Shown: positions 43,884 through 55,811, numbered from the stretch's first letter. The stretch: 64,000 nucleotides of DNA from Leptidea sinapis (GCF_905404315.1 NC_066268.1:12438001-12502000); one strand, 5' to 3'. Notes: a model not told the origin generated them from the letters alone. Program-made: numbers and translations.

Positions 43884-45155
43884 CGTGAGTAACACTGAAA
43901 ATGTTTAGAACTGGCCAGTTAGAAACATTGCTGATGAAACCTTTTTTTCAGTTTCAAGTATAGAACTCTTTTGTAACCTAATGCATTCATTTGTTATTTG
44001 TTTTTGTTAATTAGTGGCAAATCTTAAACTCTTGTTACACGTGAAAATGAACCTAACGCGCGAAAATTTTCGGTAAATGATTTATTATGACTTTCATTTT
44101 GGGCTTACTCAACAACAAAGCTATGATAGGCTGCGATTAGCATTTCTTAATGAAGCCCCATCTCGTGCCACTATTTACAATTGGTTTAATGAGTTAAGGC
44201 GTGGACGTAGCAATCTCAATGATGATCCGCGTGAGGGACGTCCATTAACAGCGGCTACTGAAGATAACATCAGTGCTGTGCGACGCATGATAGAGGAAGA
44301 TAAAAGAGTGATCTATCAGCAGATACGGGCAAGCCTAGGCATTGGTATGAGTCAAGTTCAAAACATATTACACGAAAATTAAGGCGTACCAGATGGATTC
44401 CCCATACTTTAACCGACGACCGGAAACACCTTCGCATGGACTGGTGTCGCCAAATGTTAGATAAGTTCAACGGAAGTGACTCAAATGCTGTATTTGATAT
44501 CATCACAGGTGATGAAAGCTGAATATATTGCTACGAACCCAAAACCAAAAGACAATCAGCTCAGTGGGTGTTTCCTTTCGAGGATCGGCCAACTAAGGTA
44601 AATAAAGGAAGAATTCAAGGAAAAAAGATTATTGCCTTATTCCTTGGTTGGAAAGGTCATTTCGCGAGAGTTGTGCTAGAAGATGGAAGGACAGTTACTG
44701 CAGACTGGTATGTCAATCACTGTTTGCCTGTTGTCTTGGAATAAATTCGACAGCAGCGCCCTCGAAGCAGGATCCTCCTTTACCACGACAATGCTTCAGC
44801 GCACTCCGCAAAACTGACTGTTGAATATTTGACTATGGCAGACGTCGAGATAATGAGTCATCCGCCATACAGTCCTGACCTGGCGCCCTGCGACTTTTAT
44901 ATATTACCAAGAACTAAAGATAAAATTCGAGGTATTCGCTTTACAAGCCCTGAAGATGCGGTGAAAGCGTACGAAAATGCCATAGAAGAGAAAAAAGATA
45001 AGGAAGAACGGGCCCACTGCTTTTCTCGGTTGTTCCATCGAATGTGACGATGTGTAGACAGAAATGGAGATTACTTGTAAAAAACAATAAAAGTATTGGC
45101 AACTTTCTACATTAAGCCGTTTTTCATTTTCTAAACATGTTCAGTGTTACCTAGT
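43884..45155 (+). mobile_element. Inactive mariner element
   Basis: 1272 bp between TA dinucleotides (43882-43883 and 45156-45157). The 27-bp terminal inverted repeats match at 22 positions (core GTAACACTGAA.ATGTTTAGAA). It encodes a broken transposase; see the pseudogene entry. Confidence 0.9.
44047..45047 (+). pseudogene. Mariner transposase, DD34D type, broken
   Basis: Begins MNLTRENFR, then an in-frame TAA at 44074. The DNA-binding helix-turn-helix region follows (EAPSRATIYNWFNELRRGR, GRPLTA, then IRASLGIGMSQV). A stop follows HEN, and further stops and shifts occur, including TGA after GDES. Catalytic landmarks are GDE (first Asp), YHDNASAHSA (second) and SPDLAPCDF, with 34 residues between the second and third Asp. 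With at least three disruptions it cannot make active protein. Confidence 0.9.
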
Positions 45156-45501
45156 TATATTCATATAAGGACATTACATTTGCAGTCTGAAAACGGAACG
45201 GCAAGACAATGTATGCACACTTTTCTCCTAAGTCATGTGTCAACTGTCACTAATCGAGTTCTTAATTCAACATACTCAACGTAAACTGATTAAATGTTTT
45301 ACATTGCTGCTTATCCACCAACAGTAATTTAAACAACTGTAGTAAGTGCGGCAATGTACAGATACAGCAGTCGATGCTTATTATGATGCAAATGCGGCAT
45401 GTTTTATATTTCGGCTTTGATTTGTTCTGTTTATTAAACGTCGTACATTGTCTATATGCATACAAGTTCATTAGATAATAGAAAAAATTAACGGTGTAGT
45501 A

Positions 45502-45891
45502 TCTAATATATAAAATTCTCGTTTCCCGGCGTTTGTTACCAAACTCCTCCGACACCGTTTAACCGATTTGTATGAAATTTTCTTGGGTGTCGGGTGGGTC
45601 TGAGAATAGGCCAACATCTATTTTTCATACCCCTAAATGATAAGGTTGAACCAAAGTAAATTTTTTTTTAGTTTTTGACAATTTTTTTTATTTTTATTTT
45701 TATGATTCAGCATTGAAAAATGCATACAAATTCAAATTTTCGCTATTCTGCGGTAGAGTTGCAAGATGGCAATCGAATACAATAATTATTTTAGTACGAT
45801 ATATTTGGTATATCTGAGAATCGGTTGCATCTATTTGAAATTTTTAAATTACTTTATATGGCAATACAATGTTTGCTGAGTCAGCAGCTAG
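45502..45891 (+). mobile_element. Helitron-like element H
   Basis: Sits between host A and T, starts TCTAATATATAAAATTCTCG and ends GCAGCTAG. It has the GGTCTGAGAATAGGCCAACA block of the 47.9-kb Helitron. Confidence 0.8.
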
Positions 45892-46011
45892 TCAAGTAAT
45901 AAAAAAACCAAGTTAAATGGTGTAGACTGTAATAATTAAAATACAATATATCAAAGGTGCTTTTTTATTCATGGTATAAATAAAGTAATAATAACCTTAC
46001 AACAAAACCAT

Positions 46012-46892
46012 AGATAATTTATACGTCTAGATTAGGGCTTCCAATCCCGCGGCCTCATCTCATATATATCAATCTCGGCGCAAATGCCGACTAAATGACT
46101 AAACAAATGCGGACTACGAATTTTCAATCCCGCGGGATCTCGGTATTTGCGGGATCCCGCATATTGAAAATATGCACATTTTAAAACAATGAATTTATCA
46201 ACTCCACATTTATTTACGTACATATTACTATTAAAAAGAGATCAATCAAATTATACTGTATTTTTCACAAAAATAAACTATAACATATTCTGAATAAAAA
46301 GCAAATCAAAACAAAACAAATCGTTTTCAAAAAATACATAAACTAAAATTAAATAATCAACCAAAAAACACATTTTAAACTGATAAATTATTACATAATT
46401 ATTAAGTTTGTCAGATTTTAATCTTAACTGAAAATGTTTGCGAAGGAAACACAACATGTCCAAACTGTCGTCTGCCAAACTACTGCGTATTTTAGACGCA
46501 ATATAGCCTGCAGCAGAAATTGTTAATAACTTGAGCTATTAAGAATAATATTTCACGCAGATTATCCTATTTTGCATCGCAAGCACGCTTATTTTCAGTC
46601 CCGCAATTCCCGCGGATCCCGCGCCCGTAATCCCGCATCTCGCGGGATTGGAAAATGGCGCTGGATCCCGCAATATCGAGAGGAAGCCCTAGTCTAGATG
46701 CTCTCTTGCTGCTAGACAAACAGGCCAGGTTTATTACATTAGTGTGCATGACACGCTACGTCTTACACTCGCGATTTGTTACTCAGTTTGTTTTAGTGTG
46801 CGTGCGATGCTGAAAATAAAGGTTAAGAGTTCGTCGCTATTTTTTCGTAATGTTCACGGTTATTTCAGTATATCTAGACGTATTAATTATCT
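46012..46892. mobile_element. TA-flanked MITE (copy 1), host of a hAT insertion
   Basis: Inverted ends GATAATTTATACGTCTAGAT and ATCTAGACGTATTAATTATC are flanked by TA. The interior is occupied by the hAT element at 46033-46691. The related unoccupied copy is at 51309-51438. Confidence 0.7.
46033..46691. mobile_element. Non-autonomous hAT element, CCCGC-rich
   Basis: 659 bp with terminal inverted repeats TAGGGCTTCC/GGAAGCCCTA and an exact 8-bp duplication GTCTAGAT (46025-46032, 46692-46699). Subterminal regions hold many copies of CCCGC/GCGGG in both directions, as in hAT transposase-binding arrays. Short frames inside show no transposase motif. Confidence 0.93.
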
Positions 46893-47138
46893 AAGAACAA
46901 GACCTATATTATCTACACTACTGAGAAGTCTATAGTTTATGTACACAGCCGATGTATACGTGGTGTAACCATTAAGTGACCATGCGATTAATCCGTAACT
47001 GTGTACGGGAGTGTTTAATATCAAAATTTTGGATACCTCTCGTTTGATTTTACAAATACAACAAAGTAATTGATGCCATTTTATTGATTGGATGATGTTA
47101 ACTATTAATTTACATCTGTAAGTGTTTATTTTTTACCA

Positions 47139-47415
47139 GTGGGAGGCTCCATAGCACAAGAAACCGGCTAGATTACGGGTACCACAATGGCGCCTATTTC
47201 ATTACTGCGTTTCGGTCTGAAGGGCGCCGTAGGTATTGAAATTATTGGGCAAATGAGACTTAACATCTTATGTCTCAAGGTGACGAGTGCAATTGTAGTG
47301 CCGCTCAGAATTATTGGGTTTTTTCAAGAATCCTTAGCGGCACTACATTGTAATGGGTAGGGCGTCTGAACTACCATCAGCTGAACGGCCTGCTTGTCCC
47401 GTCCATTATTTTATT
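47139..47415 (+). repeat. Lepidopteran interspersed repeat A (copy 4)
   Basis: Begins CAGTGGGAGGCTCC and ends CGTCCATTATTTTATTTAAA. Confidence 0.8.
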
Positions 47416-47854
47416 TAAAAAAGAAGTAGTAGTCACAGAATAATCGCCATATGACCCTTAACGATTACAGTCTGTATAAACCAAAGACTTCTCAGTAGAA
47501 TAATCGACAATGGTGAAAATATGAGATAAATTAATATTAAATATATCCCAATCTGTTCGCCACTGGCCAAATAATTTTAATTAGTAGGTAAAGTTGACTT
47601 AAACATATTTTAATTATTCTTATCAGTATATTGGTCCTTATTCTTATAAATAATAATAAATTAAGTACAATTGGCTACTTGACAGATTTTCGAAAAGTGT
47701 TTATAATCTATTTTATATTATGTTCTACAATTATTACTTATTCATATCTATCTTTCTATCATATTTTTCACTATAAATTTAAAATTTTGGACATTAATAG
47801 TCACGCGAGGTTTTGATTGATGACGTCACAGTTTTTCAAACATTGCTAAATTTT

Positions 47855-50513
47855 GTTTGCATATCGGGTAGGTCTGAGAATAGGCCAACATCTATTTTTG
47901 ATACCCCTAAATCATAAGGGTATGGGGTACTACGAGAGATTACCTCCACGTGTGCTATAGGGCCTTCAGTCCAAGGTGAAATGTTCTATTCTCCCGGAAT
48001 GAAGACTACTGGCCGGTGCATCCTGGGTATCTGTTAGTGACTTTCTGTAGAAATATGGTCTGTCGCTGGCTGATGGCTAAGAATCTCTGAAAACCCAATC
48101 CATGGTGTCATACATACAGTGCCAATGGATGCGTGGCTGAGGGGATGCCCAGTCTTAAACGGTGTCTCTCCGAAACCAGGGCGAATCAGAGTAGTATTTA
48201 GCCCTTCGGGTGGCATGCGGGGTTCTGCTGTCTGTGAATTTCCTTTTCCTAGCTATTCTTGGAACTTATATAGATTCACATCCGATTTGAAGGAAACCTT
48301 GGAACTTTTAGTCTCAAACCTGGAGCGCTCAATATTGAGGTTGAAGATCTTAAGGCGAGTACACCATATGGAACTCATAGGGAGGGCTGGTGTATGTAGG
48401 TATGTATGCCCTACTAATAAGACTGGCACGGGTGAAATGGGCAATTAAATCGTTCCAACCGTAAAAAGCAAGTGGGGAGGATGGCATCCTTCCTGTTTTG
48501 CTGCAGAAAGGAATTGACATTCTCCTTCCACATTTACTCAGGATCTACAGAGCGAGTTTTGCATGTATACATATCCCAGAACAGTGGACTTAGGTCAAGG
48601 TACTGCTTATTCCCAAGGCTGGCAGCCTTGCCTCATCCTTATTGAAAGGTATGGAGAAGGTGATAGACAGGTACATCAGAGATAAGGTTCTACCTAATAA
48701 CCCCATCCACCGTACTCAACATGCCTATTGTAGAGGTAAATCTATTGAAACCTGTTACGAAACGGTTACTTACTTACTTTACCATTTAGATATACTCGTA
48801 TATATTGCAGGGTTGAAAGGGCACTTGAGGACAAACAAATTGCGCTTTGCGCCTTCCTAGACATTGAAGAAGCATTTGATAAACTCCCATAAAGGCCTTA
48901 GCCGATAAAATGGCCGACTCTACTACGGTAAAATGGGTTGACTCATTTGGCTCTGTGGTCTGGTGCAGAAAAATTGTCCAAAAGAACGTTATTAATAAAT
49001 TAGGAAGCCTTCAAAGAACTGCATGCGCGATAACAACAGGAGCCATGACGGCCACGCCGGGAGCAGCTCTAAATACACTTCTGAACCTGCCGCCCTTTAA
49101 CCTATATCTGAAATCCTATATCTACAAAAGGAGGCGAGGGCCTGCATAGAGTAATGACCCATATGCGGACGAACTGGCTCTCAAACTCGCTGCGGCTATT
49201 TGAGCAATCCTTACTGAGAAGTCCTGTATTAGACATGGTGAGTGACGGCATGCTGCCGAAATTTTTTTCATCACCAACTTTAGTATGGAATTCCCCACTA
49301 GAGAGGACTCGTTAAACAATCGAATTACTTGGAAAAATGGGAGCCTTAAATGGTATACCGATGGATCCAAGTCGGAATCTGACGTTGGCTGTGGAGTCTT
49401 CGGATAGTGCCCCAAATTTGGCAAATCTGTCAACTTAGGAATTCTTGCCTCCGTTTTCCAGTCGGAGGTATACGCCATAATAGAATGTGCGGAAACCATC
49501 CAAAATAAAGGCTACGTCGGCAAGTGTATTTATATCCACACATATAGTCAGGCGGCTCTGTCCGCTATAGACTCCAACAGAACAGTCTTAAAGCTTGTAG
49601 ACAATGCCGGACTATACTGAATACTCTGGGAGGAATAAACAGTGTTACACATCGATGGGTTCCAGGACATGCAGGTATCTAAGGCAATGAATACGCCGAC
49701 GAACTTGCAAGAATTAGTGCTAAAAGCACTCAATTATGCCCTGAACCCTTCTGTGGTGTCCCAAGGAGTCTTGTTAAATCAACCCTTGATACATCATGTT
49801 CACAAGAGTGCATTAAACTCTGGAGCAACACTCCGGGATTAACCCATTCCAAAACCCTAATCCAAGCCTTCAACAAAAAGGCTGTGAATAAGGCACTAGG
49901 GCTAAGTAGAGGAAACTTACCAGGACATTAACGGGGCACTATAGATTAAACAAACACCTCTCAATCTTAGGTCTCAGAGATTGCAGAGCGTGTAGATTCT
50001 GTAATAGTGCAGATGAAACCCAACTACACATTCCCTCTGAATGTGGTCCTTTAATGCGTAAACGTAGCATGTCTTTGGGAAGTCCAATTCTTCAACAACT
50101 TGAGATACGTCAGCTCACTGCAAAATACATAATAAGATTCATGAAAAGAATCAATCTTAGCAGTGAGCTAAAGTTAACAGTGGCTATAACAATAGATCAC
50201 ATTGGTCGCAGTGTAACAGGGCTGAACTGAACTGGATCAAAGCCACTTAACAAACCATAACCATAAGGGTAACCCACGCCTAAATATTTTATTTTTATGT
50301 TTTTGACAATTTTTTTATTTTTATTTTATTATGTTTCAGCATTGAAAAATACATACAACTTCAAATTTTCGCCCTTCTACGATATACAACTATTTTTGTA
50401 TCACGATTTTTATATTATTCTGTTCCATGCACAGATCCGCAATAGGGTTGCAAGATGGCAATCGAATACAATAATTGTGGCTATGGCTATACAAGGTTTG
50501 CTAGGTCAGCTAG
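47855..50513 (+). mobile_element. Helitron-like element I, split by a Loa-like element
   Basis: The left part (47855-47922) has GGGTAGGTCTGAGAATAGGC; the right part (50262-50513) has CAACTTCAAATTTTCGCCC and ends GGTCAGCTAG at 50513. The retroelement at 47923-50261 lies between them. Confidence 0.75.
47923..50261 (+). mobile_element. Loa-like non-LTR element with RNase H, 5'-truncated and decayed
   Basis: Flanked by the exact 10-bp duplication CATAAGGGTA (47913-47922, 50262-50271). Fragments in order: endonuclease-end remnants, reverse transcriptase pieces (GMEKVIDRYIRDKVLP, THAYCRGKSIETC-like, ALCAFLDIEEAFDKLP), RNase H (KWYTDGSKSESDVGCGVFG near 49350, RWVPGHAGI...GNEYADELA near 49650) and a zinc-knuckle-like C-terminus (CRACRFCN...HIPSEC near 49985). 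Many stops and shifts occur. RNase H marks the Loa/I group. Confidence 0.85.
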
Positions 50514-50841
50514 TATTATATATATTTTATAGTTACAACTGTCAAGTAGCCAAATGCAATCTTATGACTTTTGAGTCTAATATAATTCCCGATTGAAAGC
50601 ATTTTATTATTCACAGACTTACAATATACCAGCATATAAACAACCAAAGTGCGAGAGAGTCTCGTTCATGCACGGTATTATTACTTCTTTGTCACATCCA
50701 GGTATATACTTCATCCTAGACAATAAAGAATTAGGTCTATCGGTTGACATAACTAAGACCCGGAATAAGTGGCTAAATTTAAAACTATCTAATTTCATAT
50801 TTGACACTATACAGTTTAAACAATATGTTATGTTTTTAAAG

Positions 50842-50972
50842 TGATAACCCTCACTTCTAGGATTAATACACAAATAAAATTTTAAAAACAAAATTTTATG
50901 AACGATGCGGGATTCGAACCCACGACCTCCGGCGTTCCCTGCCGGTGCTCTAACCAACTGAGCTAACCGTTC
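50842..50972 (-). mobile_element. tRNA-derived SINE, family 2 (copy 1)
   Basis: The head at 50972-50900 folds as a full cloverleaf on the minus strand: acceptor GAACGGT/ATCGTTC (7 pairs with one G-T), D stem GCTC/GAGC, anticodon stem CCGGC/GCCGG, T stem GTGGG/CCCGC, with A and B boxes. Position 33 is G, not T, the apparent anticodon is GGA with no long variable arm, and a shared tail (TAAAATTTTGTTTTTAAAAT) follows, so it is a SINE. Confidence 0.75.
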
Positions 50973-51017
50973 GAGTACCGCCTCGTTATAAAATTCTGTT
51001 TGCTTTTTTCAACTCTC

Positions 51018-51075
51018 AATTCAGTTCGAGTCCCGCATCGTTCATAAAATTTTGTTTTTCAAATTTTATTACTAT
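51018..51075 (+). mobile_element. tRNA-derived SINE, family 2 (tail fragment)
   Basis: B box and tail (GTTCGAGTCCCGCATCGTTC, then ATAAAATTTTG), inverted relative to 50842-50972, forming an interrupted inverted repeat. Confidence 0.65.
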
Positions 51076-51308
51076 ACAGTTTGTACTAAATTATTACAGT
51101 AATAATAACAATGAGTGAACTCGAAACGACTCTTATATTTAGGTTATTATTATGAGGAGTACCGAATATAACACGAAGTTAAAATAATTGGTTTTAAAAC
51201 TATAACGATATACAAATTCGGAATCAGGAACTCATTTTTAAAAATAATATTACTCGCACGAAAGATTTTTAATTTCCTAAACAGGTCAAATTAATTGTTA
51301 TAATTTAA

Positions 51309-51438
51309 GATAATTTATACGTCTAGATAGAGTCTCTTGCTGTTAGACAACCGATAAAAACAGGCCAGGAATATTAGTCGTCACTCGCGATTTGTATGTC
51401 ACTGTCTCTGCCACAGTCTTTCTGGACGTATTAATGAT
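51309..51438. mobile_element. TA-flanked MITE (copy 2, no hAT insertion)
   Basis: Ends AGATAATTTATACGTCTAGA and GACGTATTAATGATCT between TA. The interior GTCTCTTGCTGTTAGACAA and CACTCGCGATTTGT correspond to 46.7-46.8 kb. Confidence 0.7.
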
Positions 51439-51444
51439 CTTAGA

Positions 51445-52055
51445 TTATAATTTTAATTGTAATTAATCAATTAACAATTTGTAGAATAGGTTCCAACCGA
51501 ACTCTAAAAATACCTATACAATAATAGCTCTAAAACTATTTTTTCGAACAAGGGCAGAACATGTACCCACAAAATCTTACGTCGGTTAAGAAACTCTTAA
51601 GCTCTACACTTATCTTTATTTTTTTTTTAATTCAATAAATCAAAAAATGTACATAAGTTATTTTTAAACTATTTGTGCGTGTCTTAAGTATACATTTCGC
51701 GATACTTTAATTAAATAAGTTATATAGTACCTACGTAAAAATTAAGAAGCAATTTATAGGTTAAAAAATGTTTAATATTATACAAAAGTGAGGAAATCTC
51801 ATAGAACATTTCAATAATGTGATTCTTAATATATTTTATACGTTTTAAAAACTCCTATCTAGGATCATTGTGAAATGCCCTCACATAAATATAACCCTAC
51901 GCGTCTAGTACTAACTTGGCCTCTGGTGATTTATGTGTACAAAAATCTATACTACAATCTTCCTTAGCTACATGTGCACCTAGGGCAAATTTAACATTAA
52001 GAGCATACATTCAAAATTAAATGTAGATATATGGGGCGTGTATACGTACCGTATA
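51445..52055. other. Unassigned stretch
   Basis: AT-rich. No gene or recognised repeat. Confidence 0.3.
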
Positions 52056-52407
52056 TCTTAATATATATAAATCACGTGACACGTTGTTTGTCCGCGATGG
52101 ACTCCTAAACTAATGAGCGAATTTTAACGGGGATTACTTCATGGAGTGCAGTTTAAACTAACTTGAGAGATAGGATAGTTTTTATTTCGATTTGGGACCC
52201 ATATTTTATTTTCAATATTTGTTTTGTATGGACATATTTTTTGTGGGAGAATTTAGTAATTGACAGTTCTGCTGTGAAACAATTTCATTATAACAACAAG
52301 GAGCTTGTGTTACGAAATAATTCTTGATGTTTTGAATATTATTGGCAAATTCCTATAAAACAGTATTTTTTTACTATCTACAGAACAACGTCTGTCGGGT
52401 CAGCTAG
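52056..52407 (+). mobile_element. Helitron-like element A of a head-to-tail array
   Basis: Starts TCTTAATATATATAAATC and ends ACGTCTGTCGGGTCAGCTAG. Followed with no spacer by the next element. Confidence 0.8.
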
Positions 52408-52721
52408 TCTAATATATAAAATTCTCATGTCGCGGTGTTTGTAGTTAAACTCCTTCGAAACGGCTTGACCGATTCTCATGAAATTTTGAGTGCATATTGG
52501 GTAGGTCTGAGAATCGGACAACATCTATTTTTCATCCCCCTAAATGTTAAGGGTCCACGCCAATTTCTTTTTTAATTTTTTTTGACATATTTTTTTAAAT
52601 TTGTTTTTGAGTCAGCACTAAAAAATACATACAACTTCAAATTTTCACACATCTACGATCAACAGTTACTTTTGTATCGCGATTTTAATATCGGCAATAG
52701 AAAGTTTGCTGGGTCAGCTAG
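52408..52721 (+). mobile_element. Helitron-like element B of the array
   Basis: Starts TCTAATATATAAAATTCTCA and ends TTTGCTGGGTCAGCTAG. Same family as E, F and G. Confidence 0.85.
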
Positions 52722-53163
52722 TCTATCTTTATATGTATAATTCTTGTGTGCGTGTGTATGTCACTGAACTCCTCCTAGACGGCTGGACCGATTTGGATGT
52801 AATTTTTTGTGTGAGTTCAAGGGGATTCGAGGATGGTATAGATTCACAATTGAACTACCTCCTAAACGGCTGGACCGATTTCGATGATATTTTTGTGTGT
52901 TCCAGTGAATTTGAGATTGGTGTGTGTCTTCAGGTGGATTCGAGAATGGTTTAGATTCACAATTAAACTACCTCCTAAACGGCTGGACCGATTTTGATGA
53001 TTTTTTTGTTTGTTTCAGTGAATTTGAGATTGGTTTAGATTCTCAATTCCGTCCATATAATATAATTCTCTCCGTCCATATAAATAAGAACTCCTCTTAA
53101 CGGCTGGACAGATTTTGCAAATTTAAGACGTGTGTACAGGACAACGTCTGTTGGATCCACTAG
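52722..53163 (+). mobile_element. Helitron-like element C of the array, with internal repeats
   Basis: Starts TCTATCTTTATATGTATAAT and ends GTTGGATCCACTAG. Contains three internal tandem units of about 110-130 bp built on CTCCTAAACGGCTGGACCGA. Confidence 0.8.
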
Positions 53164-53493
53164 TATATTATATAATTCTTCTGTACATGTGTTGACAGTG
53201 AACTCCTCCTAAACGGCTGGACCGATTTGAATGATTTTTTTTGTGGGTGTTCAAGTGGATTCGAGGATGGTTTAGAGCGACAATTGAAATCTCTTCTAAA
53301 CGGCTGGACCGATTTTGATGATTTTTTTTTGTGTGTTCTAGTGAATTTAAGAATGGTTTAGATTCTCAATTCAGTCCATATATAATTCCTGCCCATGTTA
53401 GTGAATTCATGAAAATTAATGAACTCCTAACGGCTGGACTGATTGTTCAAACTTAAGACGTGTTTACAAGACAACGTCTGTCGGGTTCGCTAG
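53164..53493 (+). mobile_element. Helitron-like element D of the array
   Basis: Starts TATATTATATAATTCTTC and ends CTGTCGGGTTCGCTAG. Same family as C with two internal units. Confidence 0.75.
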
Positions 53494-53509
53494 TATATAT
53501 TTACTTATA

Positions 53510-53684
53510 CCGTACCGGAAGACGCAGTGTTGGTAGACCCCCCACACGATGGACCGACGATCTGGTCAAGATCGCCGGAATACGTTGGATCAGGGCAGCG
53601 GAGGATCGATCGCTGTGGAAATCTTTGGAGGATGCCTTTGTCCAGCAGTGGACATCTTCCGGCTGATGATGATGATGATATGGG
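53510..53684 (+). mobile_element. 3' end of an RTE-type element (copy 3)
   Basis: Best-preserved coding: RRSVGRPPTRWTDDLVKIAG, then IRWIRAAEDRSLWKSLEDAF and VQQWTSSG before the stop and the GATGATGATGAT tail. Confidence 0.8.
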
Positions 53685-54310
53685 CGTGGCTTAACAGCAT
53701 GGTTACCCTGTCACCCTCTCACCCTCTCACCGAGTAACCAGGTAAATAGTTTCACAAAACTGTCTAAACGCGATTTACATAAACAAAATCTAACAATTTT
53801 TGAACCAATTTAGTGAAAATATATTTTATTGTAAAGTACAATACAGTACAAATGTACGAACTTAATTTTAACTTCAACTGAGACGGTAAAAAACTTAATT
53901 TTTTTTTCTCGTCTATCTTTATATTTAGAAATCATAAAACCAGGCCTTTTAGCTAAAATAATAAAAATATAATCAACAGTGTTTTTATATTTTATTAATC
54001 TATGGTTTTTTTGAAAGTATGCCCTCTAAGGTGATTATATTGCAACGCTTACCTACTTTATACTTAAAAAGACATTTTTTTTAAAAATATGAGTCGTGTT
54101 AAACAAGGGCTTGGTTATTGCTTCGATCAAAATAAACTCCTTTGCGAAAAAATTGGCACTTTTGATTTATTCGAGTATTTTCGTATTAACAGTAATTGTA
54201 AAAGGGATTTGATGCAACTAAGGTTTGTAAGACGAGTAGATCTGGTCAAGATCAATGATATTATAGTGTCAAGATCGCTGGATTAGGATGGACAAAGAGG
54301 ATGTAAATAC
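53685..54310. other. Unassigned stretch
   Basis: No gene recognised. The 65-codon frame at 54089-54286 has no family motif. Confidence 0.3.
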
Positions 54311-54314
54311 TACA

Positions 54315-54580
54315 GGTGCCTGAGTAAAATTTATTTTAGTATGAAATGTGCAGTAATTTGACGTAAGTTTGAAATAGTAGTAAATACAATATGGCGATTG
54401 GCGACGAAGTATATTCCGGCTAAGTTTGAAAGCGAACAGTTTCTTGAAACGTAGTAGATCTCAGCTATCACCGTTTTTTACAAGATTATAGCCGTCATCT
54501 GTCGATTTATCAATAACTACATGTTTCATACAATCGAGTGAATCGTTATTTTCTTAGAGAGTTTCGCCAGGCTGAGGTTG
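54315..54580. repeat. Interspersed repeat C (copy 3, inverted)
   Basis: Reverse complement of 42562-42880. Ends at AGAGAGTTTCGCCAGGCTG and directly abuts an RTE tail. Confidence 0.65.
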
Positions 54581-54672
54581 GATGAGGGCAGCGCAGGACC
54601 GACCGTCATGGAGATCTTTGGGGGAGGCATTTGTCCAGCAGCGGACGTCTTCCGGCTGAAAATAATGATGAT
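54578..54672 (+). mobile_element. 3' end of an RTE-type element (copy 4)
   Basis: A short tail (GTTGGATGAGGGCAGCGCAG to GCTGAAAATAATGATGATGA) next to repeat C. Confidence 0.65.
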
Positions 54673-54674
54673 GA

Positions 54675-55811
54675 AAACTTCTTATGTTTGAGATTTCCAT
54701 TGTTTTTTCCACAGAAAAATTTTGGGTGCCCGTTTTTTTGCAAATGGGTTTATATCGATGCCGATTAGGGTCTAAGTTCGAGCAATATGGCGGATTTTTT
54801 CACTTCAAATGAGATGTAGACAAATTCTTGAATGTTAGACCACCGAATAATTCTCTTCTATTTAATTTAATTATTCTATAAACATCTAGCATTAAAGAAT
54901 ACTTAATAGGATAAACAATTACCTAACCTTCGAATTGTTATACAATGACATTAGAATTATTATAAAAATATTAGAGTTAAATATAATTGAGTTTCTTAGG
55001 TTTATCATTACTAATATAGTATCTTAAATTTATTATATATTTTTACAATAATTAATTTTATTAATAATTATATCGGCACTTTTCTAATTAGCTAGTCTAA
55101 CTAATATTACCTACATAGATACATCACTAAATGGCTAAATGGACAAGTTGTTAAGTCCAAATTGAATGAGTCTTTATTGTACAATATTTTTAACGTCATA
55201 ACTGTTTCTATTGGGGCAATGAAGCCGATATTAATACCACCTGTATGCTCCAGAATTGGGTTATTCTTACTATTTATAACTTAGGTCCTCAAGAATCATT
55301 AAGATAATTTTTTTAAAGCTATAAGTACCTACGTCTTTAGGCGCGTTATGAAAAAATGATGAGAGTGAAATTTTCATCATTGTAAAACAAAAGTAACAGG
55401 TTGAAGTTGGTTCCTAAAATTACGTGACGTTTGCGTCATTCGTTATTTTTTTTGGTTTCTTAATACATTATTAGGACAGACAAAGAGTTCAAGCCCATAC
55501 AGCCGTATTCATTATTTAATAATTAATTGTAAAAGCCATCTTTGCAAGATTTTTACAAAATTGTTCTTTCTAAAAACGTAGAATAGCACGAGAAATAAAT
55601 CATTTTAATGATTTTTGCTTCGTCAGGCCTAAGAAGTATGACTTCTTGCGTGCATACATAAGTACACACACCCTTTTTTTCCTCTCAATTCATTCTTTAT
55701 AATGGCAAGATGTACATAAGACATTAGAGATTTTTTTAGAAACTGTGATAATCATAATGGAAACAACAGGAACAAACATAAATTTGTTATGTCTACTACG
55801 GTATTATAGTC
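54675..55811. other. 3' flank of the AK5-like gene
   Basis: Non-coding and AT-rich. Nothing recognised. Confidence 0.3.

Noticed and set aside
43554..43895. Open frames beside the mariner
   Set aside because: The phrases look repeat-like, but no family motif was recognised and frames are interrupted; not supported as a gene.
52722..53493. CRISPR-like repeat array
   Set aside because: Units are long and unequal, with no short identical repeats or unique spacers; they are Helitron internal repeats in eukaryotic DNA.
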